Source: Camillea tinctor
Lineage: Eukaryota; Ascomycota; Sordariomycetes; Xylariales; Xylariaceae
Reading direction: 5' to 3'
NCBI GenBank assembly: GCA_022578605.1
Contig: MU394109.1
Location: forward strand, 186,001 to 250,000
DNA length: 64,000 nt
A program made the position numbers and the translations under genes. Of this stretch, positions 25,101 to 34,957 are shown piece after piece. The notes beneath the pieces were generated by a model. That model worked only from the letters and a program-made list of their open reading frames with translations, searched no databases and was not told where the DNA came from. How positions within the stretch are numbered: position 1 is the first letter of the stretch; the number at the start of each line of letters is the position of its first letter.

Positions 25101-26463
25101 ATGCCGACGGGAAGATCTGATCCGACCAAGTAAGTCCTACCAGACCTATATAGATAGCTAAGATATAGCTTCAAGCTAACCCATTCCTCTCCCCCCTCTC
25201 AAGGCCTGTCCACGTATTGTTCGTCGGTGCAGGCGCCGTAGGTTGTTTTTACGCCTCTCGACTACATCATGTAAGTTACGCGCGTGGAGATTCGATAGCT
25301 GTCCCCTCTCTCGGACATCTCCAAATTGTTCGCTAACCACCGATCAAAACGTCCCCCCCCAACAGCCCGAGCGAAACGTCTACACATCTCTTACTGCCCG
25401 CTCTAACTATGCCGCCATTGCCGCCGATGGCGTCACGTTAAAGACCCGTACCTTCGGCGACTATACCTTCAAGCCCTACGCCGTCTTCCCCTCCGTCTCC
25501 GCCGCCGTACCGAACCCCTCCGCGCCAGCTCCACCATCCTCGTCATCGTCCACGAATCCCCCGCCAAAAGATGGCTGGGACTACATCATCGTCACCACAA
25601 AGGCCCTGCCCGACCGCACCGATGATCCCGCCATGATCGCGCCCCTTGTGTCCCCCAAGTCCTGCATCGTGCTGATCCAGAACGGCGTCGGCGTCGAGGA
25701 CCCCTACCGCAAGCGCTTCCCCCACAACCCCATCGTGAGCGCCGTCACTGTCATCAGCGCCGAGCAGACCGAGCCGGGCGTCATCCGGCAGAACCGCTGG
25801 ACGCGCATCAGCCTAGGGCCTTACAGTCGGGGACTCTCCGGGCCCGCCACCGGGAAGCAGTCCCCGGCCCCGGACGCCCATGATCAAGGAGAACCAAAAG
25901 GGGAAAATCAAGACGACGGCGCGGGCGACGAGGGCAACGAGGTCGAGGTCGCGCGCCGCGGCCGCGAGTGCATGGAGGACCTGGCGCGCTGGTGGACCGC
26001 CTACGGCGGCATCCGCGACGTCGAGACGCACACCGAGCTCGAGCTGCAGGCCATCCGCTGGCACAAGCTGTGCATCAACGCGGCCTTCAACCCCACCGCC
26101 GTGCTGAGCGGCGGCCGCGGCAACGCCGACCAGCTGACCGACCCCGAGCTGCGCGCCCACGTCGCCGCCATCATGCGCGAGGTCTGGGACGCGGCCCCCG
26201 CCGTCCTCGGCGCCCCACTGCCCCAAGGCTTGGCCACCCCCGACCGCATCCTGCGCAGCACCGAGGGGAACCCCGGCGGTCGCCCCAGCATGCTGCTCGA
26301 TTGGGAGGCCGGCCGCCCCATGGAGATCGAGGTCATTCTGGGCAACCCCGTGAGGATCGCGAGGAGGGCCGGGGTGGAGATGCCGAGGCTGCAGAGCTTG
26401 TATGCCCTGCTTAGGAGCATGCAGGAGGTTAGGGAGAAGAAGGCGGGGAAGGAGAAGTTGTAA
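25101..26463 (+). CDS. Ketopantoate reductase (ApbA/PanE) family oxidoreductase
   Basis: NADPH-dependent reductase of the 2-dehydropantoate 2-reductase family; the classical reaction reduces ketopantoate to pantoate for pantothenate/CoA synthesis. Three exons are inferred: 25101-25129, 25204-25270 and 25366-26463, giving 397 aa. The Rossmann motif GAGAVG (residues 18-23) is encoded by exon 2, so the single long frame starting inside intron 2 would miss it. Later family blocks are visible: VTTKALPD, LIQNGVGVE, the substrate-site block HKLCINAAFNP and a C-terminal EVILGNPV...AGVEMPRLQSLYALL region. There is a Pro/Ser-rich insert near residue 90 and an Asp/Glu/Gly-rich insert in the middle. Exon 3 is markedly GC-rich compared with its AT-rich flanks. 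Fungi carry several paralogues of this family, so the true substrate is uncertain. It is convergent with the next gene. Confidence 0.88.
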
Positions 26464-27277
26464 AGATGAGCGAGGCAGGATGGGATGGAAGGTGGGAAGA
26501 GAAGAGAAGAGGTGGGTTGGGGACTTTGTTTTTGCATGGACATGAAGGCGGGCCGACATGTTTACGTGGAATATCTGGGAGGACTTTATATATGGAATAA
26601 GAGGGCTCTGAGGGAAAAGGGGGGGAACTGGATAAAAAGGATCCAGTCACAAATTGGTGAGATATTGTGTCACACTAGCGCACTTGTTATTTCCCTCCTC
26701 CTTTTTCAGAGGTGGCTTTCAATTTGCAGTTTCATTTTTTTTCTTTCAGAGAAATACCCCTGAATACAATAGCATCACACTGAATTAAGTAGATATAAAT
26801 ACATACGGTTGAGCAGAGAGCGATACATATGAAATTTCGCATGTTTGTTTTATCGTTTAACGTCTGGGCTGGAGTGGCGCGTGCCTTTCTCCTGCAACCT
26901 CCCTAGGGGTATGAGACGTGGCAAGCTATAAGTGTAGCTATCAGTGCAAGTGTATCTACATTTATGAAGCCATTCCTTGCCTCGTGGGCTCAACATGCCC
27001 TGGCTAGTGGCCGCTATAGGCCGGTCCTGCCGACTTGCTGTATTATAATCCCATACTGCTTTATTTTGGGGGGATACATATAAAGGAGCATAAGAAATTC
27101 TTATTAGTATTATCATTAATACTCTATCCTTTCCCCCTCTACTATTATATTCTCCTTTTTCTCTAGCACTGTATTATCACTTTTTTTTTCTCTAGTATTA
27201 TGTCAATCTATTCTTACAATGCTTTTCTTCTTCGGCCCGTTTTCATCCCCTTTTTGGTCACCTCTACTAGAGAGTTC
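26464..27277. other. Convergent intergenic region
   Basis: Lies between the 3' ends of the reductase and the HIT-domain gene. Nothing beyond 3' untranslated sequence is expected; no conserved frame is seen. Confidence 0.6.
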
Positions 27278-28129
27278 TTAGGCGTTTTGGTGGCCGGCTA
27301 CCGCTTGGGATCGAAGGCTCTCAAGGTATTCTTTCACCTCATAAGCGTCCTTCGTCTTTGCTTCGTGCAGCTTCGTGCTGTACTTGCGGAACTCAGTTGG
27401 AGTTGCAATGACGTGCATATGAAGGTGCCCGACGCTGTTTTCCGGCCACAAGTGCAGACCGAACGCGAAGTCTTCAAACTTCAACGCATCCTCTTTTAGC
27501 ACCAGGCGCTCCAGCTCCTGCTTCAGCTCCTCGCAACGGAGCAATACCTTACCACGCGCTACCTCATCCAGGTCTGTACGATCCTTGTGCCGGTCATCGA
27601 TTGCCTTTTTCTGGTGCGCGACGACCTTCTCTCGCACGGTGCGGTCTTCCCATGCTTCTCTGAACATCGAGATCATAGAGTCGATGATGTCTATATCATC
27701 AATACCGTGAGGGGCAGAGAAGAGGGATAGGCCGTTGAAGAGCCTCTCCTTTGGAATCACCATCAGGTGGACCATTGACATGCCCGCCTTCTTGCGATCG
27801 TTCGGGTACTGCTCTTCGTCAAAGGACTCGCGGTTGCCGATCAGCAGCAACTTACCGTCTCCCGACTCCGCCAGGGGTTCTCCCTTGAACTCGGTGAAGG
27901 GCGTGGAGGCCTTAATCCATTGCTTTCCGGGAGGAGGGGTGTAGACATGCGACTGCACGGCGTTCCTGTAGCCGGCTACGTCTCCAGGGGCGGATTCATG
28001 GGCCCAGAATTTTACATACTGAGAGTGGATCTGGTCAATCTTACCGGTAAACATGGATGGTGAGGAGGACGGCTGGGTGGCTTCCGTAAGGTTTTCCGTT
28101 GTGGGTTGGTTAGCAGAAGTCTGCGACAT
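27278..28129 (-). CDS. HIT (histidine triad)-domain protein
   Basis: Single-exon gene of 283 aa. The C-terminal third carries a canonical histidine triad, His-Leu-His-Met-His-Val-Ile, with the three histidines at 235, 237 and 239 and preceded by LHLWPENSVG; this fits the HxHxHxx rule for nucleotide-binding hydrolases and transferases of the HIT superfamily. An N-terminal HIT-like strand is seen around residues 95-130 (KLLLIGN, then SMVHLMVIPK). The central 140-210 region is charged and helical, and the first 25 residues are Ser/Thr-rich and probably disordered. No signal peptide or membrane segment is seen, so a cytosolic location is likely. The start is the first ATG of the frame and is followed by plausible protein sequence. 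The exact substrate is not predictable. It is convergent with the reductase gene upstream in the window. Confidence 0.85.
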   Translation of the reverse strand: MSQTSANQPTTENLTEATQPSSSPSMFTGKIDQIHSQYVKFWAHESAPGDVAGYRNAVQSHVYTPPPGKQWIKASTPFTEFKGEPLAESGDGKLLLIGNRESFDEEQYPNDRKKAGMSMVHLMVIPKERLFNGLSLFSAPHGIDDIDIIDSMISMFREAWEDRTVREKVVAHQKKAIDDRHKDRTDLDEVARGKVLLRCEELKQELERLVLKEDALKFEDFAFGLHLWPENSVGHLHMHVIATPTEFRKYSTKLHEAKTKDAYEVKEYLESLRSQAVAGHQNA

Positions 28130-31100
28130 GGTTTTTTGGGCTAGGGGCTTCGTAGAATAGGGGTATTAGGGGTATGAGTATGCTTCACTGTTCTCTGGTG
28201 GTTTGCTTGATTTCTATGGCTATCTTGTCTATCCGTCTATTCCTCCTTCAGTGGACAGATCCCTTCGCCGGTATGCTATATACATTTCCCATTTTGAACG
28301 ATGCCTTTCACTCTCCAAGGCCGCTTCATTATCCTTTGCTATGCCCTTTGAAACGATACCCTCTTTGTCCTCATAGTGAGGCTATGTATATGAAGGAGAG
28401 TGCTATATGGTAAAGAGAGCTTTGATGAGACAAGATACAAGCGATTAGACAGGGTGGAAGATGGGGGGAGAATTCTGTATCATTCTTTATCATTGGCTAC
28501 AGAGAAGAGAGAATGCAGCCCCATCCTGAGATTTAGGAAACTGAAAGGCCTAGGAGCATATCCTATTAGGTCATAAATTTGTTGCGCCTTTGTGACAGTG
28601 TTCGGAAATGTACAGGATAAATTAATTAAGTGAGATGGTTAGGCATTAATTCAACGTCAAGACTCAGAAAAGATCAAGGTTGTTTGTTAGTTTCTCTGAC
28701 ACCACAGACTGTATTAGAAGCCATGAGACACAGATATATGGAAGATACTTCTAGTGAAAGCTCATATTTTGACGTGTGAATATCCATGTATGTATGCAGA
28801 ATAAGTGCTGAACGCAAAGACAAGGAGGATGAACAAAGAAAAATGTTTTCCAAGCTTTCCCTTGACCTCATAAAAGCTATAACTCCATGAATATATACGA
28901 AACCTGAACAGATATAACGTTTATGAGGAAGCAGATTTACGGGGTTAGTATATTACTGCCAGTTCATCTGTCTACAATTCTGGTGTACTAAGGACCCTCA
29001 TCTTTTCTTATATTCCTAGATACTACCTGGCCGGTCAAAATTTAGGCCCATAATAGTAAATGAATATATCAGAAATTACGTTGCTTGTGTGTTCAATACA
29101 ATTCCCAAAACTTAATTGAAAGGGGGGAGGTTTATTTGATGAACATCAAGATACCACCAACAACTAATGACTGATCATACCGGAGTGTTTATACGTCATA
29201 CACGACAGAGATTTGAGGAACAAAGAATTAATCTGCATTTGAGACAAACTGGTGGGGAATGGGCCCTCCTGGATTGCAAAATCTGTCTCCTTTTTAGGGA
29301 GAAAATAAATTCGATCGTAACTTACTTGAAGATAATATCAGAACAAGGCTAACTTTCCATTTGAGGGATGACTGGTTGCTCTTTGCCTTTCTTATGCCAC
29401 AGCCTGTACACCACCAGGAGGTGGGTAGGGAGGGCTTAAGGAGAGCGAACGATCACTGATGATTGTCAGGAGTGAGGAAGGAACAAAGAAGGTTTCCTGT
29501 ATATACGATTGTCACGTTGGTAAATTGAGATTACGACACTTAAAGTACAGTGTTACGAAAATAATCCCAAACAACTTGAGTTGATACGGAGAAGTCCTTC
29601 GACCAATCTGTATACCTACATGGTGAATTGGAACCACAACTACTAGACGCTATATTACATTTACCAGCATTAGCTTCACTATCTCTGGGCCTCTATATTA
29701 TCTCTAGATATTTAAGGCTATTTTTTCACAATTGAAATGTATGAGTGAATTGTTCATTACTCCTGTTAATAATAAATTTCTTTTCCATCTCTCTAGTTGC
29801 ATGTACTTACTCGTGGTTGGTAGTTTCGGATGTAGTACTATAAAAAAAGTTAACTCGAGAGACAAGCCTTTTTGCATGTTTAAAGTCCCAGCAAACCTAT
29901 TTTCTACTATATTCTACTCCGTACTTGAGGAGAAAACTAAGTTCACTATATTTAAGTTGGAACTTTAAACACAGTTTAACCTTAAATATAATTGTTCTAT
30001 AGTTATTTGAATTAAAGACGGTATTGTAGCAACAAGCTTTTGGTTACTTACACTAGTGATTCCTATTGGGATTTTCAATTGCCCGGTCATGTCTTACTAA
30101 ACATGACCTTCTAAGAGGGTAACATACATGATACCCACTTGGCTTCATTGTGGGTGGTGGAGCTCAGTCATAAGTCTCCCCTCTTCATGAGTCAAAGCAT
30201 TTTTATTGCGTGGTTCCCCGCATTCACCTGCTCCCGCTAAGAAATACCGGTCAGGGGGTGAGTTTGTAAATTTTTAGGGAAAACCAATTAGCTGCGAGGT
30301 AAGGGATTTGGTGGAATGGTACATTTGGTGCTTGTGTCCATATAAGTGATAAAGGTGTGCGTAAAGTATTAACCTATACAGTTGGTAAACATTGATCAAT
30401 CCGTTGTACATACGTAATATTGGGCCAAGAATTAGATCGAAACTTTATTAGACGCCCTAGAAGAAAAGAACAAATCGAACTGCACTTAGTGAACCATTGC
30501 CAAGGCTCAATTCACTTCTATAAAAAATTGATGTAAGTCAACCAGGAAAGGGAAAGAAAAGAGGAAATGACAAACATTCAGCAAAATAAGAGAATGAAAT
30601 TTGCGGTCAGGAATACTACGTAAGACTTCCCGCCTTATCTCAGATAATGTATGTACCGGTATATATGTATGTTATATGTCAATGTAGGCAAAGTAGCATT
30701 TCGTTCCATATTTTCCCTATCACAGTACGCGTATCTTGGGCTTTTATCATCATCTTTTTTATTTTCTTCCTCTTTGACGGCTTTTTTTTTTTTAAAGAAG
30801 GACCGAGCCCCCCCACGGAGATAAAGTACATTCGATAGAAAGCGGGCACATAGTGTAAGTAGTGACGCACCGGGATTTCCCTGTCTGATTTATTAACCAG
30901 CGCTATACCATACCCACCGTTTACACCGTCTAGTCAACTTTTTCCCCAGGAATCTTTTTCCGGAGTTCCCAGCGCTTGTGCATCTTCACCAGCTTCTCCC
31001 TTCCTACATTCCGATATTGTACTGACTTCATGATCATGTACTATGTCTCACTAGTGAAAATTTAAAATAAGGGAGAGAGCGCGCTTCTCTATTGCTATTA

Positions 31101-31204
31101 TCATTTAACTTAGTACCCCTTTCCCTTCCCGAAGCCGTCTTTTATTATATCTAACCTTAATTTCCCTCCCTCTTCATTTCCCCGTCCCATCTTTGGCGAG
31201 CAAG
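28130..31204. other. AT-rich intergenic region
   Basis: About 3 kb with no supportable gene. Frames are short, and the DNA is richer in A/T than the genes on either side. One small perfect hairpin (GGTCATGT, 8-nt loop, ACATGACC) is at 30085-30108. The block may be decayed repeat DNA, but no ends or coding relics are recognisable. The last 150 bp, pyrimidine-rich, is the likely promoter and leader of the MFS gene. Confidence 0.5.
30085..30108. repeat. 8-bp perfect hairpin
   Basis: GGTCATGT at 30085-30092 pairs with ACATGACC at 30101-30108 around an 8-nt loop. A longer imperfect stem (ACCCAC/GTGGGT) follows within 60 bp. It lies in gene-free DNA. Confidence 0.6.
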
Positions 31205-33289
31205 ATGGAGATTTCGAAGGTGGAATCTTTGGAGTTAGAGCAGGCTAGGGACGAGATCACTGCGGCGGGCCAGGTCGACGAAATGTCTGCGCAGAAGGGA
31301 CAATATCTCCGGATTGACCCGGAAGTTGAGAGGCGGGTTAGGAGGAAAATCGACTGGTCTCTGATTCCTTTGGTTATGGGCTGCTGTAAGTCTTCGTTTA
31401 GGGAAAAATCTGCACACGCTTCATGAAACTAACATAAAGGGAAAAAAGACCTCGTTGCTTTCTTGGATCGTTCCAACATTGGAAATGCGGAGACGGCGGG
31501 AATGTGAGTGTTCGCTTTACCTACACCGAGACAATACGAAGCAAAACCCGTACCAATGAATTTCTCGCACAGGAGCAAGGACCTCGGGTTCGATAATGAC
31601 CAGTATCAAGTACGCCACCCTCCCCGGGTTCTTACTAATTCTCATAATAATATGCTGACACTCCAGTCTAGTGGCTATTGACAATATTCTATATCCCCTA
31701 TAGTAAGTTTAACAATTAGCATCCTACCATCGCATCATGATCCCTAATCTGCTATACTAGTCCTCTTCGAATGGTGTGCATTGATGTGGAAGGCCGTTCC
31801 ACCGTAAGTTTCCCATAGGGCAACACATCTATCTGATATCACTATCCTAACATACTCTCCCCATTTTAGTCATCTATGGGCTTTTGGCTGCGTTTTCGTC
31901 TGGTAAGTTTATTCGATATGTTTTTTTTTCCAAAAAAGGAAAAATAAGTTACGAATGCAGGTACTTACATAGGGGTTATATAGGGGCTTGGCCTCAACAC
32001 TCCAAGCAGCGGCTTTCAATTGGTCTGGTTTGATGGCATGTCGCTTCTTCCTAGCCATGGCTGAGGCGGGCTTTGGACCCGGTATCCCGTACCTGCTATC
32101 TTTCTTCTATAAGAGGCACGAATTAGGTTTTAGATGCGGTATCTTCCTCTCCGCTGCGCCGCTTGCTACGACCTTTGCCGGCGCATTGGCCTATGGGATC
32201 ACGTCTGGCCACCCAGCCTTAGCCAATTGGAGGCTGTTGTTCCTCGTTGAGGGAATACCCTCTATTATTTTAGCATTTGTTGCTTTCTGGTATATGCCAG
32301 ACACTGCTGATACGGCACATTTCCTGAACGAGGAAGAAAGAGAAGTCGCCAGGATTAGAGCCATCCAGCAGACTGGTAGCGAGGGAGCTTCACGTGTCGG
32401 ACATGTCGACTTCAAAGAGATCCTGGTATCGTTGAAAGACCCGAAGACTTGGTTGCCACCCTTGATGTACTTCAGTTGCAATGGTAATATCGATCCTTAA
32501 TAACTAGTAACGTTTGGCCTATACTTATTATCTGTTATAGTCTCCTTCAGCAGCTTGCCCGTATTCTTGCCATCTATACTTCAGAATATGGGCTTTACCG
32601 CCATCCACGCACAGGGACTCAGCGCACCGCCTTACTTCCTCTCCTTCATCGTATGTATCGTCACTACTTGGATTGCCGACAAGACACAACAGCGAGGCCT
32701 CATGATTATCGCGCTCTCGCTCATCGGCGGAGTTGGATACATCATTCTGGTTGCATGCAAGACCGTTGCCGTACGGTACTTCGGCGTCTTCCTTGCAGCC
32801 GCTGGCGTTTTCCCAGCCATCTCTAATATTCTCCCCTGGACAGTAAACAACCAGGGCAGTGACTCGAAGAGAGGTGCTGGTATTGCAATAATGAATATTA
32901 TCGGCCAATGTGGACCGTTGCTTGGGACTCGAGTATTCCCATCGCGAGATGCCCCCTACTTTATCACGGGAATGGGAGTCTGTGCAGCCTGTCAGTTATT
33001 TTAAAGTTATTTATATCTCTTTACACCTATAATGTCCTTTTGGAAACTAGACCTATTCCAAATATCCCCCCAGGCCGTCTTATAATTTCTAATTTCAGTT
33101 ACTAACTTATGCCGGTTTACAGTCATGTTTTTCAATGCACTGCTGGCGCTGACGCTCCGAACCTACCTCGCTTGGGAGAACAAGAAATTTGAAAGGAAGG
33201 ACGAGGAGGCACGTCAGGCCGGTATTGACGTGAAAGAAGGTGCCATTGGTGTTGAGAACGAGGGTTACGGGTTCCGAAACTGTTTATGA
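31205..33289 (+). CDS. MFS transporter, anion:cation symporter (Dal5/Tna1/Fen2-like) family
   Basis: Plasma-membrane proton symporter for small organic anions such as allantoate, nicotinate, pantothenate or biotin. Nine exons are inferred: 31205-31385, 31449-31503, 31573-31609, 31672-31702, 31761-31803, 31870-31902, 31984-32483, 32541-32990 and 33123-33289, giving 498 aa, the usual size. Exons 3-6 are only 31-43 nt, yet every junction restores the family sequence: YLVAFLDRSNIGNA after TM1, WLLTIFYIPYILFEW for TM2, then LMACRFFLAMAEAGFGPG in TM4. TM segments continue in exons 7-9; the cytosolic tail is charged. The N-terminal tail ends in KIDWSLIPL, typical for this family. A TTG 12 nt upstream is in frame, but the first ATG is 31205. 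The substrate is not resolvable from sequence. It is tail to tail with the 2-oxoglutarate dioxygenase, 251 bp apart. Confidence 0.92.
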
Positions 33290-33540
33290 AAGGATATGTG
33301 GTACAGAAAAGGAAAGGGGGTTGAGGTCAGATATTGATGCTAGGCTAGACAAGCAAGAATGGTTTAAAAGCGGACATCGTAGTTATTTAGTTATAGGTAT
33401 CTTTGTTGTTTCTGTACACTGCGATATACCACGAGAATTTTCAACGCAAAAACCTTTTCATCAAAACTGCCCAACCATTCTTTTTTGTTATCACTTCATT
33501 AACATAGTGATGTTGTCCACCGCGTCAAGGTCTAATAAAC

Positions 33541-34957
33541 CTAAGATTTCTTGTACGTCGTGCCATACCGCTCTAGCATATGTCCTTCAACTGTGAGAAC
33601 CTTACCGCTAATCGGCCCGCTCCCGTCGAGCGGCGCAAGTTCGACATCGAGGTTACCGTCGAAGAAAAAGGGCACTGAGTAGCGGTCATGGCCACTCGTG
33701 TTGATCACGCGATGCACCGTGCTTTTGTATGCACCCTTAGTCCACAGTGACAGCATGTCACCGATATTCACAACATAACTGTCTGGGTTTGGCTTGACTG
33801 GCATCCATATATCGGCCGATCTATCGTACACCTCGAGGCCGCCGGTCTCGTCCTGTAGAAGCAGGGTTATCGCTCCTGTTGTTTCATTTTCGGTGAAACT
33901 TCAGTTTAGCAAGTAGTATCTTGACATGTACATAGATACTAGAAGCTTTAGGGGAAGGCAGATAAAATAAAGCAAGAGATTGCGAGGGGGGATTGAGGGG
34001 AGGGGAGGTAACGATAAGAAGGTACATTGGGTTCAACCCACCGAAATCTGTATGCGCACCGGCGCCAAGCCGTGGCCTGACGTCGGTCGATGGCTTTGTG
34101 TCTTCCGGGGATGCCGGCGGGGGCGGATAGTGCAGCAATCTGACCATGCATAAGGGGTCGTTCGACACAAACTGTGTGAAGACATCGTCGCCGAATGGAA
34201 GACCCCTAGCAAGCATCTCAATGACCTTGCACGACAGCGCCAGAAGCGCAAAATAGTATGTCTCAGTTGGCTCTTTTATCACTTCATCTGCGATGCCTTC
34301 GGGGAAGATGTTAGGTCCGATTAAGTACGGATGGTCTCTCGATCGAGCGTCATCCTGCGAAAAGTGCTGACTGACGTAGAACCCCTACAGAGATAAGACA
34401 GGGAGAGCCTCGACCCGATCCCGCACGTGCGTTAGCGGTATGCGTGTAACTCATGCAATGCATGCGCGTCAAGCCATGTATATCAGAGAAAGTGTTGCGG
34501 ATCTAATTCTGCGAAAAATGAGGGGAAGAGGAGACTAAGAAGAAAGAGGAGGCCGAGGAAGAAAGGGAAAAGATATGATCTTAGGAGGTGCAAAATAGGG
34601 GGGTATCACCTCTTTTAGGTCTGGCAAAGCTCCAGCCTGCAGGACCTGGGAGCCGAGGATCTCGTAGCCCCTATTCTTCAGCGTAGGGTGCCGCAGCTTC
34701 TTCTTCTCCTCTAGTGGGAGCGCGAAAAGGACCTCGGCTGCGCGTAAGACGGCTTGTTGGAGCTCCTTCGGCACGCCGTGACCCACGACCTGGAAGAAGC
34801 CGCTCGTGGCACAGGCCTGCTGGACTTCTTCCACAACACGGGCTGAAATCTCCGAGCTCGAATCCTGCAGGTATGGAGCGATATCGATTGTGGGTATCAC
34901 GAACGGGGAAGCAGCTCCTTCTGCCGCTGCCACCACTGCGTTGGTGCCTGTGGCCAT
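33541..34957 (-). CDS. 2-oxoglutarate/Fe(II)-dependent dioxygenase (isopenicillin-N-synthase-like)
   Basis: Soluble non-heme iron oxygenase that couples oxidation of an organic substrate to decarboxylation of 2-oxoglutarate. Three exons are inferred: 34957-34610, 34384-34042 and 33875-33541, giving 341 aa, standard for the family. The N-terminal DIOX_N region (residues about 20-115) contains IPTIDIAPYL and GFFQVVGHGVP. The iron triad is intact: His227 and Asp229 (HTDFG, split by intron 2) and His285 (VHRV). Arg295 and Ser297 (RYS) would bind 2-oxoglutarate. Introns are long for this window (225 and 166 nt), but the phases agree and the motif GAITLLLQD continues cleanly across the second one. 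A TATA-like sequence (CTTATAAGG on plus) lies about 50 bp upstream of the start. The substrate is unknown. It is convergent with the MFS transporter, which suggests, without proving, a shared small-molecule role. Confidence 0.92.

Noticed and set aside
25813..26559. Long minus-strand ORF (248 aa) opposite the reductase
   Set aside because: It is the antisense shadow of a GC-rich exon; the plus strand carries clear ketopantoate-reductase motifs and proper introns.
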